Shown piece after piece: positions 34,313 to 42,617 of a stretch of DNA of 64,000 nt (within the stretch, counting starts at the first letter, position 1; every line of letters begins with the position of its first letter). The stretch comes from an uncultured Pseudophaeobacter sp. (GTDB taxonomy: Bacteria > Pseudomonadota > Alphaproteobacteria > Rhodobacterales > Rhodobacteraceae): assembly GCA_905479575.1 (NCBI GenBank), contig CAJQNB010000005.1, positions 1 through 64,000 of the forward strand, written 5' to 3'. The notes under the pieces were generated by a model. It did not search any database. It saw only the letters and a program-made list of their open reading frames with translations, and was not told where the DNA came from. The translations under genes were made by a program, and so were the position numbers.

Positions 34313-34642
34313 TCAGGCGATAGCGATAGATTTAGATGTCTCATAAACAGAGCCATCGTCGTCATACCAGGTAAAGGCAAAATCGCCGGCCTCTGGCACA
34401 ATGGCCTCGAACTGGAAATAGGGGTTGGTCGAAACCGCAGGTTCAATCGTAACATCCACGACCAGCTGGCCGTTGAATTCGCAGGTAAAGCGATTGATGA
34501 TCGAGCGCGGGATAACATTGCCTTCCTTATCCTTGCGCTGGCCGCTTTCCATCTGGTGGCTGATCAGGGTCTTGATGGTGATCGCCTCACCAGCAGTTGC
34601 CTTCTTGGGGACTTTGACGCGGGGTTTTACACCGGATGCCAT
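34313..34642 (-). CDS. soxZ: Thiosulfate oxidation carrier complex subunit SoxZ
   Basis: A 109-aa immunoglobulin-like protein without signal peptide, exported together with SoxY as a heterodimer. It starts MASGVKPRVKVP after AAGGAGTT. Normal family length, with the HxMESGxRxDxxG segment. It lies 66 bases from soxY. Confidence 0.96.
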   Translation of the reverse strand: MASGVKPRVKVPKKATAGEAITIKTLISHQMESGQRKDKEGNVIPRSIINRFTCEFNGQLVVDVTIEPAVSTNPYFQFEAIVPEAGDFAFTWYDDDGSVYETSKSIAIA

Positions 34643-34708
34643 GTCTTTAACTCCTTCGTATTCAGGCCGTATTTCAGGCCGCAATCGGATATGAGCGGGG
34701 CTGAATGC

Positions 34709-35128
34709 TTAGCCGCCGCAGCCACCGATGGTCACTTTCACAGATGCGCTTGCCTTGGCAAAGCTGCCGTCGGCCAGCTTGGCGATGGCCACTACATCCT
34801 GGGTGCCTGCAAGGCGGATCCGGGTGGCAGCAGACTGGCTGCCGGCCAGGGGGCCAAAATTGAAGGTTGCAACACCCGGCGTCGGGTTGCCGGTGGCCAG
34901 AACCATGATCGCAGTGGCGCCCGGGGCACTCACTTCGATTGGCACGGTATTGCCGTTTTCAGCAATCTCCGGCGCCGTTAGTTCAACTCCGGTGTCGGCC
35001 ATGTCGGCACCACCTGTAAATTCGGCAATCCGATCCTCGGTGCTGGCGCTGACCCGCAGCGGCAGCACCGTCATCACAGCAGCACCCAGGGCCATGCCCA
35101 GGGTCTCACGGCGTGAGAACTCCATCAT
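34709..35128 (-). CDS. soxY: Thiosulfate oxidation carrier protein SoxY
   Basis: A 139-aa substrate carrier with a Tat signal (SRRETLGMAL, 1 to about 29) and the C-terminal swinging arm GGCGG, whose Cys137 binds the sulfur intermediates. It starts on one of two adjacent ATGs (35128 or 35125) behind AAAGGAGA. Confidence 0.97.
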   Translation of the reverse strand: MMEFSRRETLGMALGAAVMTVLPLRVSASTEDRIAEFTGGADMADTGVELTAPEIAENGNTVPIEVSAPGATAIMVLATGNPTPGVATFNFGPLAGSQSAATRIRLAGTQDVVAIAKLADGSFAKASASVKVTIGGCGG

Positions 35129-35175
35129 ATGTCTCCTTTGACGTTTCGCAAAGCGGCTGGGCTGTCGCCCTCGCT

Positions 35176-35652
35176 TTACTCTTCTTTTAGGGTCGCGATG
35201 AACGCGATCACATCTTCGATTTCCTGGGCGGACAGGATCGGTGTCAGCGCCTCTGTGGGGGCCTTGCCGGTATAGGCATCACCAGGACGCAAAAAGCCGT
35301 CGACCTTGTAGAATGCAGGCATCATTGTGCCTTCAAAGGTCATTTTGGCATTGGTCATCAAACCGCGAAGCTCCGCTTCGGTCCAGCGATCCCCGGCGCC
35401 ATCCAGCGACGGGCCGATTTCGCCGTGAAACGGCACATCAGCCAAGGCTGTCAGCTGGTGACAGGCGACACAGTTGCCCAGCGATTTGGTGCCTGCGATA
35501 ACAGCACCGCTTGCCGCATCACCTGGTTTGCCGGTCAAGGAGGCCGCAACTGCGCCATCCTCGTCAAATTGCACATCCTTTGGCGCGACCTCTGCCGCCA
35601 AGGCTGCACTCCCGATCAGGCTCACGGCCAGTGTCAGAGATAGTCTCTTCAT
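35176..35652 (-). CDS. soxX: SoxAX cytochrome complex subunit X (monohaem)
   Basis: A 158-aa periplasmic cytochrome c with Sec signal (1-20), haem site C61-VA-C64-H and Met ligand in GTMMPAF (110/111). It receives electrons from SoxA. CGGGAGGAACC precedes the ATG at 35652; the frame further upstream is not coding. It is the first structural gene after the 16-bp operator at 35740. Confidence 0.96.
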   Translation of the reverse strand: MKRLSLTLAVSLIGSAALAAEVAPKDVQFDEDGAVAASLTGKPGDAASGAVIAGTKSLGNCVACHQLTALADVPFHGEIGPSLDGAGDRWTEAELRGLMTNAKMTFEGTMMPAFYKVDGFLRPGDAYTGKAPTEALTPILSAQEIEDVIAFIATLKEE

Positions 35653-35739
35653 GGTTCCTCCCGTTGGCTGCCACCCGCAGTCTGGCGGGCTTAGCTGTTG
35701 TATACCGTAGGGCACCCTGCCCTCTAAACGCAACAACAA

Positions 35740-35755
35740 ATTCAATAGTATGAAT
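35740..35755. promoter_or_regulatory. SoxR-type operator before soxX
   Basis: ATTC-AATAGTAT-GAAT, a perfect ATTC-N8-GAAT inverted repeat, 87 bases before soxX and between soxW and soxX. In Pseudaminobacter and Rhodovulum, SoxR represses from sites in the soxV and soxW-soxX regions, which matches this position. Confidence 0.65.
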
Positions 35756-35777
35756 TAATATATTCGTTCGCCCGCAC

Positions 35778-36371
35778 TCAGTCTGCAGACCCATTGTTGC
35801 GCTCCGAGATGCGGCGCGCGTGGTAGCGTTGAAAATCTTCTCCATTGTCAGAGAGATACCGCTTTTCGTTCACCCAGGTAAACATGTCCAGTGTTGTTCC
35901 CGAACCAAAGGCACCGGGCATTGTCGCCACCGCCGCCTGGGGGGCTGTCTGCCCCTCCTCCACCTCTTCCGGCAGGAACAGAATCGTTGGCGTAAACAGG
36001 ACGCCCCATTTGCGCGCCATGTCTTTTTCCGACAGGCTCTCGCCATCAAAGTCAGTGACCTCCACATCGCCGTAAAGGTTCATCTGCACCACAAAGTAAT
36101 TCTCGTCGATGTAGCTGCTCACCTCGGGGCGAGGGAACACATCGGTGTGCATCTTGGTGCAGTAGATGCAGCCACGTTGTTCAAAGAACAACACCAGACG
36201 TTTGCCTTCGCTGTTGGCCTCCTCCAGGTCTTCGCGCAGATCCTTGAAGGTCTCGCGCATCCAGGGCGTTTTATGCAGCCCGTCATCGCCCAGTTCAACC
36301 GCTGCAACATCCGTTGCAATCAAGGGCAACGCCAGTGCCAGGGCGGCAAGTTTCAACATCCAGTTCTTCAT
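35778..36371 (-). CDS. soxW: Periplasmic thioredoxin SoxW
   Basis: A 197-aa thioredoxin-fold protein with Sec signal (1 to about 24) and redox pair CIYC (QRGCIYCTKMH). SoxW takes electrons from the membrane protein SoxV and keeps Sox proteins, chiefly SoxY, reduced. The gene follows soxV by 36 bases. Confidence 0.92.
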   Translation of the reverse strand: MKNWMLKLAALALALPLIATDVAAVELGDDGLHKTPWMRETFKDLREDLEEANSEGKRLVLFFEQRGCIYCTKMHTDVFPRPEVSSYIDENYFVVQMNLYGDVEVTDFDGESLSEKDMARKWGVLFTPTILFLPEEVEEGQTAPQAAVATMPGAFGSGTTLDMFTWVNEKRYLSDNGEDFQRYHARRISERNNGSAD

Positions 36372-36407
36372 GTTTCTCTCCCAAAATCTCGCATTCTGTC
36401 TTGGTCA

Positions 36408-37145
36408 CTATCCAATTGTGGCAAAGCTTGGCATCCAGCGGATCATCAGATCTGCAATCCAGCGCACGCCGCCGGTGACGATCAGGATGGCAAACAGGAT
36501 CAGCATGGCGCCCATGATCTTTTCGACCCAGTGAAAGGCCGCCCGGTGCCGCGCCACCCAGGCCAAAAACGGCTTGGCAAACAGCGCCGCCACCACAAAA
36601 GGAAAGGTCATTGCCGCGCCATAGACAAACAGCAACGCGCCGCCGCGCCAGACCTCTCCCAGCCCGGAGGCCACCATCAGGATCGAGGCCAGAGCCGGCC
36701 CCACACAGGGCGTCCAGCCAAAGCCAAAGGCCAGCCCCATCAGGTAGGCCCCGGCCAGGCTAGATGGGTCGGCAGAGCTTTCCATCCGTGCCTCACGGTA
36801 CAGCAACCCGATGCGAATGACCCCCAGAAAATGCAGGCCAAAGACCATCAGAATCGCCGCTGCCCCGTAGGACAGGATCTCCATATACTGCCCAAACAGC
36901 TGCCCCAGCGCCGTCGCCCCCATTCCCATCAGCATAAAGACCGAGGTCACCCCATAAGCAAAGCACAGGGAAGCCAGGACCATACGCCGCTGCGCTCCCG
37001 GTGCGATCTCGCCGTCACTGCGCAGTTCGGACATGGACAACCCGCCCAGATAGGACAGGTAAAACGGCACCATCGGCAGAATGCAGGGGGTGAAAAAGCT
37101 CAACAATCCGGCAAAAGCAGCGCCCAGGTATGAAATTTCCAGCAT
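36408..37145 (-). CDS. soxV: CcdA-family membrane thiol transporter SoxV
   Basis: A 245-aa, six-helix membrane protein of the CcdA/DsbD family with the two conserved cysteines in FFTPCILPMVP and GWTPCVGPALA. It carries reductant from cytoplasmic thioredoxin to periplasmic SoxW. The start is taken at ATG 37145; a GTG one codon earlier is equally near the GGAAGG site. It is divergent from soxS. Confidence 0.93.
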   Translation of the reverse strand: MLEISYLGAAFAGLLSFFTPCILPMVPFYLSYLGGLSMSELRSDGEIAPGAQRRMVLASLCFAYGVTSVFMLMGMGATALGQLFGQYMEILSYGAAAILMVFGLHFLGVIRIGLLYREARMESSADPSSLAGAYLMGLAFGFGWTPCVGPALASILMVASGLGEVWRGGALLFVYGAAMTFPFVVAALFAKPFLAWVARHRAAFHWVEKIMGAMLILFAILIVTGGVRWIADLMIRWMPSFATIG

Positions 37146-37198
37146 CACGATTTTATGACCTTCCGCGCCTTAAGCTGTCTTGGCGCAAGACTTGTGTT

Positions 37199-37214
37199 AT
37201 TCACATATTCAAAT
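37199..37214. promoter_or_regulatory. SoxR-type operator between soxV and soxS
   Basis: ATTC-ACATATTC-AAAT, one mismatch from ATTC-N8-GAAT, in the 117-base divergent promoter of soxVW... and soxSR. Confidence 0.5.
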
Positions 37215-37262
37215 TATGTAGTATCAAGCCGCAAATCGCGGATGCCGTCAACGGTTGAGGTC

Positions 37263-37715
37263 ATGAAAAATCAACGCCCCCTTTCTGTAACCCGCCGCAG
37301 CTTTGCAGCGACCGCCTTGTCAGTGGCTATTGGCCTGGCGGTTGTAAACCCGTTGCCTGCGCTGGCTGACGTGGATTTGCCCTGGGCTGACAAGGGTCGC
37401 GCGCTGGTCATGGTTGAGCAGGCAGGCTGTGAATGGTGCAAACGCTGGAACGAAGAAATCGGCCCCATTTACCCCAAAACCCGCGAGGGCGCTTTTGCGC
37501 CGCTGCACCGGGTGGATCTGCGGGCCATTCCCGCTGACCTGCAGTTGACACGTCGGGTGACTTTTACGCCAACATTCTTGATTGTAAACGACGGACATGA
37601 GATGGCCCGCCTGGAAGGCTATCCAGGGGAAGACTTTTTCTGGCCCTTGATCGCCCAACTTATGCGCCAGTATCTGGGGTTGCCCACCGAAGAGGCCGAC
37701 CCACCCGAGAGCTAG
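37263..37715 (+). CDS. soxS: SoxS-type periplasmic thioredoxin
   Basis: A 150-aa thioredoxin-like protein with a twin-arginine-like leader (VTRRSFAATAL) and redox pair CEWC (QAGCEWCKRW). In Paracoccus SoxS activates thiosulfate oxidation by reducing SoxY disulfides. The ATG at 37263 after GAGGT is chosen; an in-frame ATG seven codons earlier is possible. It precedes soxR by 63 bases, as in other soxSR operons. Confidence 0.88.
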   Translation: MKNQRPLSVTRRSFAATALSVAIGLAVVNPLPALADVDLPWADKGRALVMVEQAGCEWCKRWNEEIGPIYPKTREGAFAPLHRVDLRAIPADLQLTRRVTFTPTFLIVNDGHEMARLEGYPGEDFFWPLIAQLMRQYLGLPTEEADPPES

Positions 37716-37778
37716 CCGATATTAAGACCGCATTGGGAGGAGCGGCGCCCGCGCGCTGCCACCACAGGAGACGAGACT

Positions 37779-38117
37779 ATGGGACTACCGCAATTCTCGG
37801 CCGACATGGCCCCGGAAGAGCTGGACAACATGGTGGACAACGCCACCACAGCGTCAAATTTCCTCAAGGCGATCAGCCATGAGGGACGATTGATGATCCT
37901 GTGCCACCTGGTCACCGGTGAAAAATCGGTTACCGAACTCGAAGATCTACTGGCCGCACGCCAGGCCGCCGTGTCGCAGCAGCTGTCGCGGTTGCGGCTC
38001 GAAGGGCTGGTCGTGCCACGCCGGGACGGCAAGGCCATCTATTACCGTTTGGCAGACGACCGTCCACGGCGGATCCTCGAAGTGGTCTATGAGCTGTTCT
38101 GCAACGACGCCAACTAG
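37779..38117 (+). CDS. soxR: ArsR-family sulfur-oxidation repressor SoxR
   Basis: A 112-aa winged-helix repressor with the recognition segment VSQQLSRLRLEGLV and the two cysteines expected of thiol-sensing SoxR/SqrR/BigR proteins (ILCHL near residue 48 and ELFCND near 109). Persulfide formation between them would release DNA. CAGGAGACG precedes the ATG. It probably binds the ATTC-N8-GAAT sites of this cluster, including the one at its own operon. Confidence 0.94.
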   Translation: MGLPQFSADMAPEELDNMVDNATTASNFLKAISHEGRLMILCHLVTGEKSVTELEDLLAARQAAVSQQLSRLRLEGLVVPRRDGKAIYYRLADDRPRRILEVVYELFCNDAN

Positions 38118-38325
38118 GGCCAGATCCCTTGAAATTGACGCCCAGCGCGCTGGTCAGGATGCAAAACCATTGCGCAAAACCCATTGCAATGGATCCTGCA
38201 ATGACGCTTCACTGCGCCCATAGATGCATCCCCTGAGCCGCCGCCGGAAAGACCTCAGGCGCACATGCGGGAGCGACATCGCTTGAGGTCAGCGCCAACC
38301 GCCCAGCCCAGGAGGAGAGTTGCCC

Positions 38326-39384
38326 ATGTTTGATCTGTTCAGCGATCACCAGTTGGTCACCGGTATCGGCCTGTTGGGGGGGATCTTATTGGGTCTGGCA
38401 GCCCGGTTGGGCCGGTTCTGCACCCTGGGCGCCATCGAAGATCTGCTATATGGCGACTCGTCGCAGCGGATGCGCATGTGGGGGCTGGCAATTGGCACCG
38501 CCATCATTGGCAGTTTCACCCTCATCGGGCTGGGGCTGTTTGACCCCTCGCACTCTTTTTACCTTTCAGTGCGCTGGATGCCGATGGCCTCGATTATTGG
38601 TGGCCTGATGTTTGGCTATGGCATGGCCCTAAGCGGCAACTGTGGCTACGGCGCCATTGCCCGGCTTGGCGGCGGCGATCTGCGCAGCTTTGTCATTGTG
38701 CTGGTGATGGGCATCTCAACCTATGTGGTGCTGTCTGGCCCCCTCGCCCCACTGCGCAACCTGCTGTTTCAGCAACAGGATGTCACCAGCGAGCTGCCCC
38801 CAGGACTGGCACATCACCTGGCCGCGCTGACCCACCTGCCGCTGGCGGGTATTGGGATCGTTGTCGGCGTCCTCCTGATTGGCATCAGCCTATGGGATGC
38901 GGACTTCCGCCGAGATCGCAAAAGCCTGTTTTGGTCCGTCATTGTCGGTGTGGCCGTGGTCTCTGGCTGGGCGGGCACCGCCTATATCAACGCCCGCGGG
39001 TTTGAGGCGCTGCCGGTGGTTTCACATTCTTTCTCAGCGCCTCTGGGGGAAACCATCCTCTGGACCATGACCGGCAGCCTGCGGCCACTGTCCTTTGCGG
39101 TGGGTTCGATCACCGGGGTTTGGCTCGGCGCCTTTATTGGCTCGCTGATCAAAGGACATTTCCGCTGGGAGGCCTGTGACGATCCGCGTGAATTACGGCG
39201 CCAGATCATTGGTGCCGCCATCATGGGCGCGGGCGCTGTGATCGCCATGGGCTGCACCGTGGGGCAAGGGCTCAGCGCCTTCTCCTTGCTCTCGCTCTCC
39301 GCCCCTGTCACCTTTGTGGCGATCTTTGCCGGGGCCGCCCTGGGGCTGCGACAGCTGATCGAAGGCTTTCGCCGCACCACCTAG
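38326..39384 (+). CDS. soxT: SoxT-like YeeE/YedE sulfur transporter
   Basis: A full-length 352-aa YeeE/YedE protein with about nine transmembrane segments and conserved cysteine loops RFCTLGAIED, SGNCGYGAIA and MGCTVGQGLSA. SoxT proteins accompany soxSR in several alphaproteobacteria and are thought to move thiosulfate or a regulatory sulfur signal into the cytoplasm. The ATG at 38326 lies eight bases from GGAGGAG. It is 208 bases downstream of soxR. Confidence 0.85.
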   Translation: MFDLFSDHQLVTGIGLLGGILLGLAARLGRFCTLGAIEDLLYGDSSQRMRMWGLAIGTAIIGSFTLIGLGLFDPSHSFYLSVRWMPMASIIGGLMFGYGMALSGNCGYGAIARLGGGDLRSFVIVLVMGISTYVVLSGPLAPLRNLLFQQQDVTSELPPGLAHHLAALTHLPLAGIGIVVGVLLIGISLWDADFRRDRKSLFWSVIVGVAVVSGWAGTAYINARGFEALPVVSHSFSAPLGETILWTMTGSLRPLSFAVGSITGVWLGAFIGSLIKGHFRWEACDDPRELRRQIIGAAIMGAGAVIAMGCTVGQGLSAFSLLSLSAPVTFVAIFAGAALGLRQLIEGFRRTT

Positions 39385-39453
39385 GGCCAGTCTAACCTGT
39401 GCCATCGCTGTGCCGCAGTGTTTGCTATCTGGCTGGTCACATTGCCGCCTGAC

Positions 39454-39508
39454 ATATACCCGGTGATATGTGCCCCTTGTTATGTACCCTGTGATATGTA
39501 CCCTGTGA
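39454..39508. repeat. 14-bp tandem repeats before phoX
   Basis: TATGTACCCTGTGA occurs twice in perfect tandem (39481-39494 and 39495-39508). Two degenerate units precede it (from about 39454 and 39467). The array lies 110 bases before the PhoX-type gene. The 14-base spacing does not match the 11-base spacing of a Pho box. Confidence 0.6.
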
Positions 39509-39617
39509 CATTCTGATGAATTCGCTTTGATCATAATCTATCTGTTACACAGCGGCTGCAAATCACCAGGCATCTGCCGGGGTTCTCCCGCCTACACCGT
39601 TATGAAAAGAGCACGCC

Positions 39618-41648
39618 ATGGACCGCAAGCAAATCATCAACGATCCTGAGATCGGCAACAAGGCCGAAGCCTATGAGGCCTTTGACGACATCCCAACCAA
39701 CCCCAACCTGGATGCCACCATTGGCGATGTCATCAATACCCGCTATGGCCGCCGCGATATGCTGCGCGGTATGCTTGGTGTCTCGGCAGCGGCCACCCTG
39801 TTTGGCACCTCCGCGCTGATCGCCCCCAACCGCGCTACAGCCTCTGCGGCGCCTGAAAGCCGCTATCGCTTTGATGAGCTGACCTGGGGCAATGATGAAA
39901 CCCATCACATCGCCAATGGCTATGAGGCAGACGTGCTGCTGCGCTGGGGCGATCCGATCACCGCTGATGCGCCTGAATTTGACGTGATGAACCAGACAGC
40001 TGAGGCCCAGCTGCAGCAGTTTGGCTATAACAACGACTATGTGGGCTTTACCCCACTGAACGCCGAAGGCACCCATGGTCTGCTCTGTGTGAACCACGAA
40101 TACACCAACGAAGAAGTCATGTTCCCCGGTCTTGGCCGTCAGGACAAACAGGGCTTTGCCGGTATGACCAAGGCGCTGATCGACATCGAGATGGCCGCCC
40201 ATGGTGGCACCGTGGTTGAGATCGCGCGCGACGCAAGCGGCAAATGGGCGGTTGTGCGTGATGGCGCCTTTAACCGGCGCATCACCCCGCTGAACACCGC
40301 AATGACCATCGACGGTCCCGCCGCAGGGCACGCCCGAATGCAAACCAATGCTGATGCCTCTGGCAAAGCTGTCATTGGCACGCTCAACAACTGTGCCGGC
40401 GGCATGACACCCTGGGGCACCTGGCTGATGGCTGAAGAGAACTTCCACGGCTATTTCTGGACCGATGCCCGCGACAGCGACGGCAAGCCGGATCTGACCG
40501 CGCACCAGGATGCTGCCAGCAAGAAACGCTATGGCGTCCCCGGTGGCTGGTATGCCTGGGGTCAGCACTATGACCGGTTCAACATCGACAAAGAGCCAAA
40601 CGAGCCAAACCGCTTTGGCTGGGTGGTCGAGGTCGACCCCCGCAAACCAGACGCAAAACCAGTAAAACACACTGCCCTGGGCCGCTTCCGCCATGAGGGC
40701 TGCGAGACAACCATCTCAGCGACCGGCAAATTGGTTGTCTATATGGGCGATGATAACCGCTTTGATTACCAGTACAAATATGTCTCCAACGGGACAGTGT
40801 CCCACACCGATGATGCCAATGGAAACCTGCTGAGCGACGGTATTCTATATGTTGCCCGCTTTGATGCCGATGGCACCGTGCACTGGCTGCCATTGGTTCA
40901 CGGCGAGGGGCCGCTGACCGCAGAGAACGGTTTTGCCAGCCAGGCTGATGTGCTGATCGATACCCGCCTGGCCGCGGATGCCCTTGGCGCCACACCAATG
41001 GACCGTCCCGAAGATGCCCAACCGCGCGGCGACGGCACCGCCTATATCATGCTGACCAACAACTCCAAGCGCAAGGATACGCAGCTCAACGCCGCAAACC
41101 CCCGCGCCAAATCCAACTTTGGTCACATCATCGAAATCAAAGAAGCGGCAGGCGATCATGCCTCCACCACAGGCACATGGTCGATCCTGGTGAAATGTGG
41201 CGACCCAGAGCTTGCGGAAGTGGGCGCTCAGTGGAACCCGGAAACCAGCGAAAACGGCTGGTTTGGCTCCCCCGACAACTGTGCCTTTGACGCCGATGGC
41301 CGCCTGTGGATCTCTACCGATCAGGGCAGCAAATGGGGCAAGACCGGCAAATCCGACGGGCTGTATGCGCTGGAAACCGAAGGCGAACTGCGTGGCCATT
41401 CAAAACTGTTCTTCCGCTGCCCTGTTGGCGGGGAACTCTGCGGGCCTTACTTCACCGAGGATAGCGAAACGCTCTTTTTGGCGGTGCAACACCCCGGCAC
41501 CGATGGCACCAAGGCGCTGCAAGGGTTTGAGCGCGCCTCGACTTTCGAAGATCCCGCCACCCGTTGGCCCGACTTCGATCCAAAAATGCCGCCGCGCCCC
41601 TCGGTTGTTGTGGTCACCAAAACAGGCGGTGGCCGGATCGCTGTCTAG
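39618..41648 (+). CDS. phoX: PhoX/DUF839-family phosphatase
   Basis: A 676-aa protein with a Tat signal (GRRDMLRGML, about residues 43-75) and the PhoX fold with motifs CVNHEYT, NCAGGMTPWGTWL, EENFHGYF and RHEGCE. PhoX enzymes are calcium/iron-dependent alkaline phosphatases that free phosphate from organic esters in the periplasm, common in marine bacteria. No pho regulator or clear Pho box lies nearby, so phosphate control is not shown. Confidence 0.88.
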   Translation: MDRKQIINDPEIGNKAEAYEAFDDIPTNPNLDATIGDVINTRYGRRDMLRGMLGVSAAATLFGTSALIAPNRATASAAPESRYRFDELTWGNDETHHIANGYEADVLLRWGDPITADAPEFDVMNQTAEAQLQQFGYNNDYVGFTPLNAEGTHGLLCVNHEYTNEEVMFPGLGRQDKQGFAGMTKALIDIEMAAHGGTVVEIARDASGKWAVVRDGAFNRRITPLNTAMTIDGPAAGHARMQTNADASGKAVIGTLNNCAGGMTPWGTWLMAEENFHGYFWTDARDSDGKPDLTAHQDAASKKRYGVPGGWYAWGQHYDRFNIDKEPNEPNRFGWVVEVDPRKPDAKPVKHTALGRFRHEGCETTISATGKLVVYMGDDNRFDYQYKYVSNGTVSHTDDANGNLLSDGILYVARFDADGTVHWLPLVHGEGPLTAENGFASQADVLIDTRLAADALGATPMDRPEDAQPRGDGTAYIMLTNNSKRKDTQLNAANPRAKSNFGHIIEIKEAAGDHASTTGTWSILVKCGDPELAEVGAQWNPETSENGWFGSPDNCAFDADGRLWISTDQGSKWGKTGKSDGLYALETEGELRGHSKLFFRCPVGGELCGPYFTEDSETLFLAVQHPGTDGTKALQGFERASTFEDPATRWPDFDPKMPPRPSVVVVTKTGGGRIAV

Positions 41649-41691
41649 CTGGGTCTCATAGCGCAAGCCACCGCTATACCTCACACTGGCC

Positions 41692-41715
41692 CAGGCCCGG
41701 ATTCGTCCGGGCCTG
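41692..41715 (+). terminator. Terminator after phoX
   Basis: A perfect 10-bp stem CAGGCCCGGA/TCCGGGCCTG (41692-41701 with 41706-41715) with a TTCG tetraloop, then ACCTTT. Confidence 0.85.
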
Positions 41716-41855
41716 ACCTTTCTGCGCTTATGGCAGGATCCTGCCTTGCCCCCCTCCGCCGCACTTGACGACCCAAAATGCTACACTGCAATGTGATGCC
41801 TTAGCCCGCAAATCTATGCCAATCTGCGGTCAGCTTAATCCAAGGGGTCTTTCCA

Positions 41856-42422
41856 ATGCGCTCTCTGTGCCTATCACGCTCTGCCCTGTGTCGCAGACTT
41901 CCCCAGATGCTAAGGGCGCTGAGCCTCGCCCTACCACAGGCTGCTCTCCCGGCGTTGCTCATGGTGGTGATCCTCAGTCTCAGTTCGTTGCCCCAACCCG
42001 CCGGGGCGAGCGAACTTGGCAAACGCAAAGGCTGGGTGATCTTTGAAAGCGAGAAACCCTATGAAACGCTGCTGCAGGATCTGCGTGCCGCAGTAAAGGC
42101 CGAGGGGCTCGTGGTGGTCACACAGGCCGGCCCGACGCAGGCAGCCGCAGCCCGTGGCATTTCCATTCCCGGCAACCGGGTGATTGGTGTCTTCAACAAT
42201 GACTACGCGGTGCGCATTCTGGCCCTGTCCACCGCCGCGATGATCGAAGCCCCCCTCCGGTTTTATGTCACCGAGGTCGACGCAGATCACACCCATCTGG
42301 CCTATAAGCGTCCCAGCTTTGTCTTTGCCCCCTACCTCAATGAGGGCGGAGGTCGGCTGCTGCGCATTTCCACCGACCTGGACCGCCGCTTTGCGGCCAT
42401 CGCTGAGGCTGCACTACACTAA
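41856..42422 (+). CDS. DUF302 protein, exported
   Basis: A 188-aa protein with a long N-terminal basic region and hydrophobic segment (about 28-52, ending PAGAS) as signal or anchor, then a DUF302 domain (about 55-185) of mixed alpha/beta fold. Function of the family is unknown. It stands alone, 195 bases before the TPP enzyme. A shorter start at ATG 41907 or 41961 is possible. Confidence 0.8.
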   Translation: MRSLCLSRSALCRRLPQMLRALSLALPQAALPALLMVVILSLSSLPQPAGASELGKRKGWVIFESEKPYETLLQDLRAAVKAEGLVVVTQAGPTQAAAARGISIPGNRVIGVFNNDYAVRILALSTAAMIEAPLRFYVTEVDADHTHLAYKRPSFVFAPYLNEGGGRLLRISTDLDRRFAAIAEAALH

Positions 42423-42617
42423 GGAATTGGCAGGGCGGCCCGGACGGCAACAAAGCCCGCCCCCACCATGCCCCCCAGCTGACCAGTTTAGGGCGCCCTG
42501 TGGTCAGTGCCGAGGCCACTATGTAACACACAGCAAGACACAGAGTCGTGATACGGCTTGCGCCGCCTGCCGCAACCCGCGAATTCTAGCTTCTGGAACA
42601 AGTGGGAAATCAAAAAC

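Noticed and set aside
33917-34981. Long plus-strand frame opposite soxA, soxZ and soxY
   Set aside because: Antisense shadow of GC-rich sox genes; it spans three genes and has no recognisable domain.
39489-39520. Possible Pho box before phoX
   Set aside because: CTGTGA-type half sites are present but spaced 14 bases apart instead of 11, and come from the tandem repeat.
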